Shown piece after piece: positions 24,911 to 26,028 of a stretch of DNA of 26,028 nt (positions are counted from its first letter, which is position 1; the number at the start of each line of letters is the position of its first letter). Origin of the DNA: SXPK01 sp041168165. GTDB lineage: Bacteria; Planctomycetota; UBA1135; UBA2386. The notes beneath the pieces were generated by a model. It saw only the letters and a list, made by a program, of their open reading frames with translations, did not search any database and had not been told where the DNA came from. The stretch is taken from the NCBI GenBank assembly GCA_041168165.1, contig JBEELK010000070.1, positions 1 through 26,028 of the forward strand, read 5' to 3'. A program made the translations under genes and the position numbers.

Positions 24911-26028
24911 CGGAGGATCCCCCGGTATGCGTCAGCAGCAGCCTCGAGTTGGCCAATCTGCGAATAGGCGTCACCGATCAACTCGGCGCAGCGGGCGCGA
25001 AGCTCGCGGTCCTTGATGCGCGGCGCGATCTCACGCGCAAGCGCGGGGAACTCCGGCAACGTCTTGCTCGCGCGCGCTTGCTCAAACAGTGCGACGACGG
25101 ACTTGTGGCGTGCTTGGTCACCGTGCGCGTTCTCACGCGGATACAGAATGCGCGCAGCGGAGATGGCTCGCTGCCACTGCCGATCCGCGATCAGTTGATC
25201 GACGAGGAACAACACCAGCTCCGGGTCGTCCTCGCGGTGCACGAGCACTTCCAGCTCTTCGAACGCGTCTTCCTTGTCGCCGAGCGCAAGACCCGTGCGC
25301 GCGTAGAGCCGCAGGGCTTCCGTTCGCTGCTCGGGATCGAGATCCGCCATGAACTGCTGCTTCGCCGCGACGGCCGAAGCGCGTGCTTCGACGTAGCGAC
25401 CAAGGCGCAGGTACGCGTCGGCGAGCATCACGTGCGCGGGACCGCGACGACGATCGGCCTCGGCGTGGATCAAGAACCACTCCAACGACTTCATCGCGAG
25501 CTCCGCGTTGTCGGTGCCGAGCGCGCCGTAGCCGAGCAAGAAGTGGTAGTCGCGGAACTGGCTGTCGCTGAGGTCGCCGAAGTTGGGCGACTCGCGCAAA
25601 GTCAGCATCGTCTCGTGCACGCGGCCTGGCCATCCAAGACGACGCTGCGCCTCGCCGACGACGAGCCAGACGTCGAGCATCTCCACCGTGTCCTGCAGTC
25701 GCATGACGCGCGCAGCGAGTTCGGTGCGGCAGCGATCGCACAGCTCGCGTCGCTTCTGTTCGTCGGTTGCCGTGGCCGCCTGTCCGAGCAACGCCTTGCC
25801 GAGCGTCACCGTCGCGCCGGTTGACTCCGGCGACGCGGGGTGCAGTTCGAGCAACTTGCGGCACCACTTCTCGGCTTGCTCGAAGCGGTCGCGCGACTTG
25901 CTTGCGTCGCGCATGCTCGACGCGATCTCGACGTTGGTCTGCGCAAGTCGCAGCAACGCCGAGGGAACGTGTTGGCTCGGACGGTTGTCGTAGACCTCGG
26001 AGAAGAACGGAAGCGCCGACTCCAGGTC
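24907..26028 (-). CDS. TPR-repeat protein, 3' part (cut by window edge)
   Basis: The frame is open from the right edge to the stop at 24907, giving 373 visible residues; the N-terminus is outside the window. It begins DLESALPFFSEVYDNRPS and consists of helical repeats with TPR spacing throughout. Examples are ALLRLAQTNVEIASSMRDAS, FEQAEKWCRKLLELHPASPE, AHVMLADAYLRLGRYVEARA, ALRLYARTGLALGDKEDAFE and a C-terminal GDAYSQIGQLEAAADAYRGI. TPR arrays mediate protein-protein contacts. Two Cys residues lie close together in the middle (ELCDRCRTEL), which could be structural or bind metal. The stop overlaps the coiled-coil gene start as ATGA, so this is the first visible member of the five-gene chain. 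Confidence 0.85.
   Translation of the reverse strand, partial: DLESALPFFSEVYDNRPSQHVPSALLRLAQTNVEIASSMRDASKSRDRFEQAEKWCRKLLELHPASPESTGATVTLGKALLGQAATATDEQKRRELCDRCRTELAARVMRLQDTVEMLDVWLVVGEAQRRLGWPGRVHETMLTLRESPNFGDLSDSQFRDYHFLLGYGALGTDNAELAMKSLEWFLIHAEADRRRGPAHVMLADAYLRLGRYVEARASAVAAKQQFMADLDPEQRTEALRLYARTGLALGDKEDAFEELEVLVHREDDPELVLFLVDQLIADRQWQRAISAARILYPRENAHGDQARHKSVVALFEQARASKTLPEFPALAREIAPRIKDRELRARCAELIGDAYSQIGQLEAAADAYRGILR

Overview
The window is a GC-rich bacterial chromosomal segment, most likely from a member of the Planctomycetota. That placement is an inference with medium confidence. It rests on two secreted proteins sharing a C-terminal beta-rich domain of a type common in planctomycete genomes, a PKD-repeat and a lamin-tail-like exported protein, a membrane FHA-like/VWA protein, and many genes without a visible Shine-Dalgarno site. 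No phage, insertion sequence or CRISPR array was seen.

Layout. 1-774 (-): 5' part of recN, running off the left edge. 1083-4431 (+): a PKD-repeat exported protein, a strong hairpin, then an exported thioredoxin-fold protein. 4436-5834 (-): a small proline-rich protein translationally coupled (GTGA overlap) to an N-formylglutamate amidohydrolase-like enzyme, followed by a decayed partial copy of that enzyme's 5' end. 6146-6222 (+): tRNA-Arg(TCG). 6352-7491 (+): an AAA/DUF4143 ATPase whose promoter-like palindrome runs into its start codon. 7500-9788 (-): a heme A / cytochrome oxidase maturation cluster (ctaA, ctaB, DUF420/CtaM-like). 10007-11108 (-): an exported TPR-like protein and a small helical protein. 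11283-12371 (+): a lamin-tail-like exported protein. 12384-13094 (-): rsmD. 13235-16117 (+): an FHA-like/TM/VWA protein and moaA. 16131-18789 (-): an M14 carboxypeptidase-like lipoprotein with two Dpp/Opp-type ABC permeases. 18845-19282 (+): a small membrane protein. 19304-20320 (-): a proline racemase / 4-hydroxyproline epimerase family enzyme. 20378-26028 (-): five chained genes encoding a TPR protein (cut by the right edge), an exported coiled-coil protein, an NtrB-like kinase, an NtrC-like sigma54 regulator and a metallophosphoesterase.

How the genes work together. Three groupings look functional. CtaB makes heme O from heme B, CtaA oxidises it to heme A, and the DUF420 protein probably helps mature an aa3-type oxidase whose subunits lie outside the window. 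The M14 lipoprotein plus DppB/DppC-like permeases suggest extracytoplasmic trimming and import of peptides, possibly murein peptides, with the binding protein and ATPases encoded elsewhere. The right-hand block chains every gene by a 4-base stop/start overlap and places a soluble NtrBC pair between two accessory proteins and a phosphoesterase. This is the best candidate for an uncharacterised signalling unit. The clearest unusual sequence structures are the palindromic promoter overlapping the ATPase start codon and the degenerate tandem copy next to the amidohydrolase gene.
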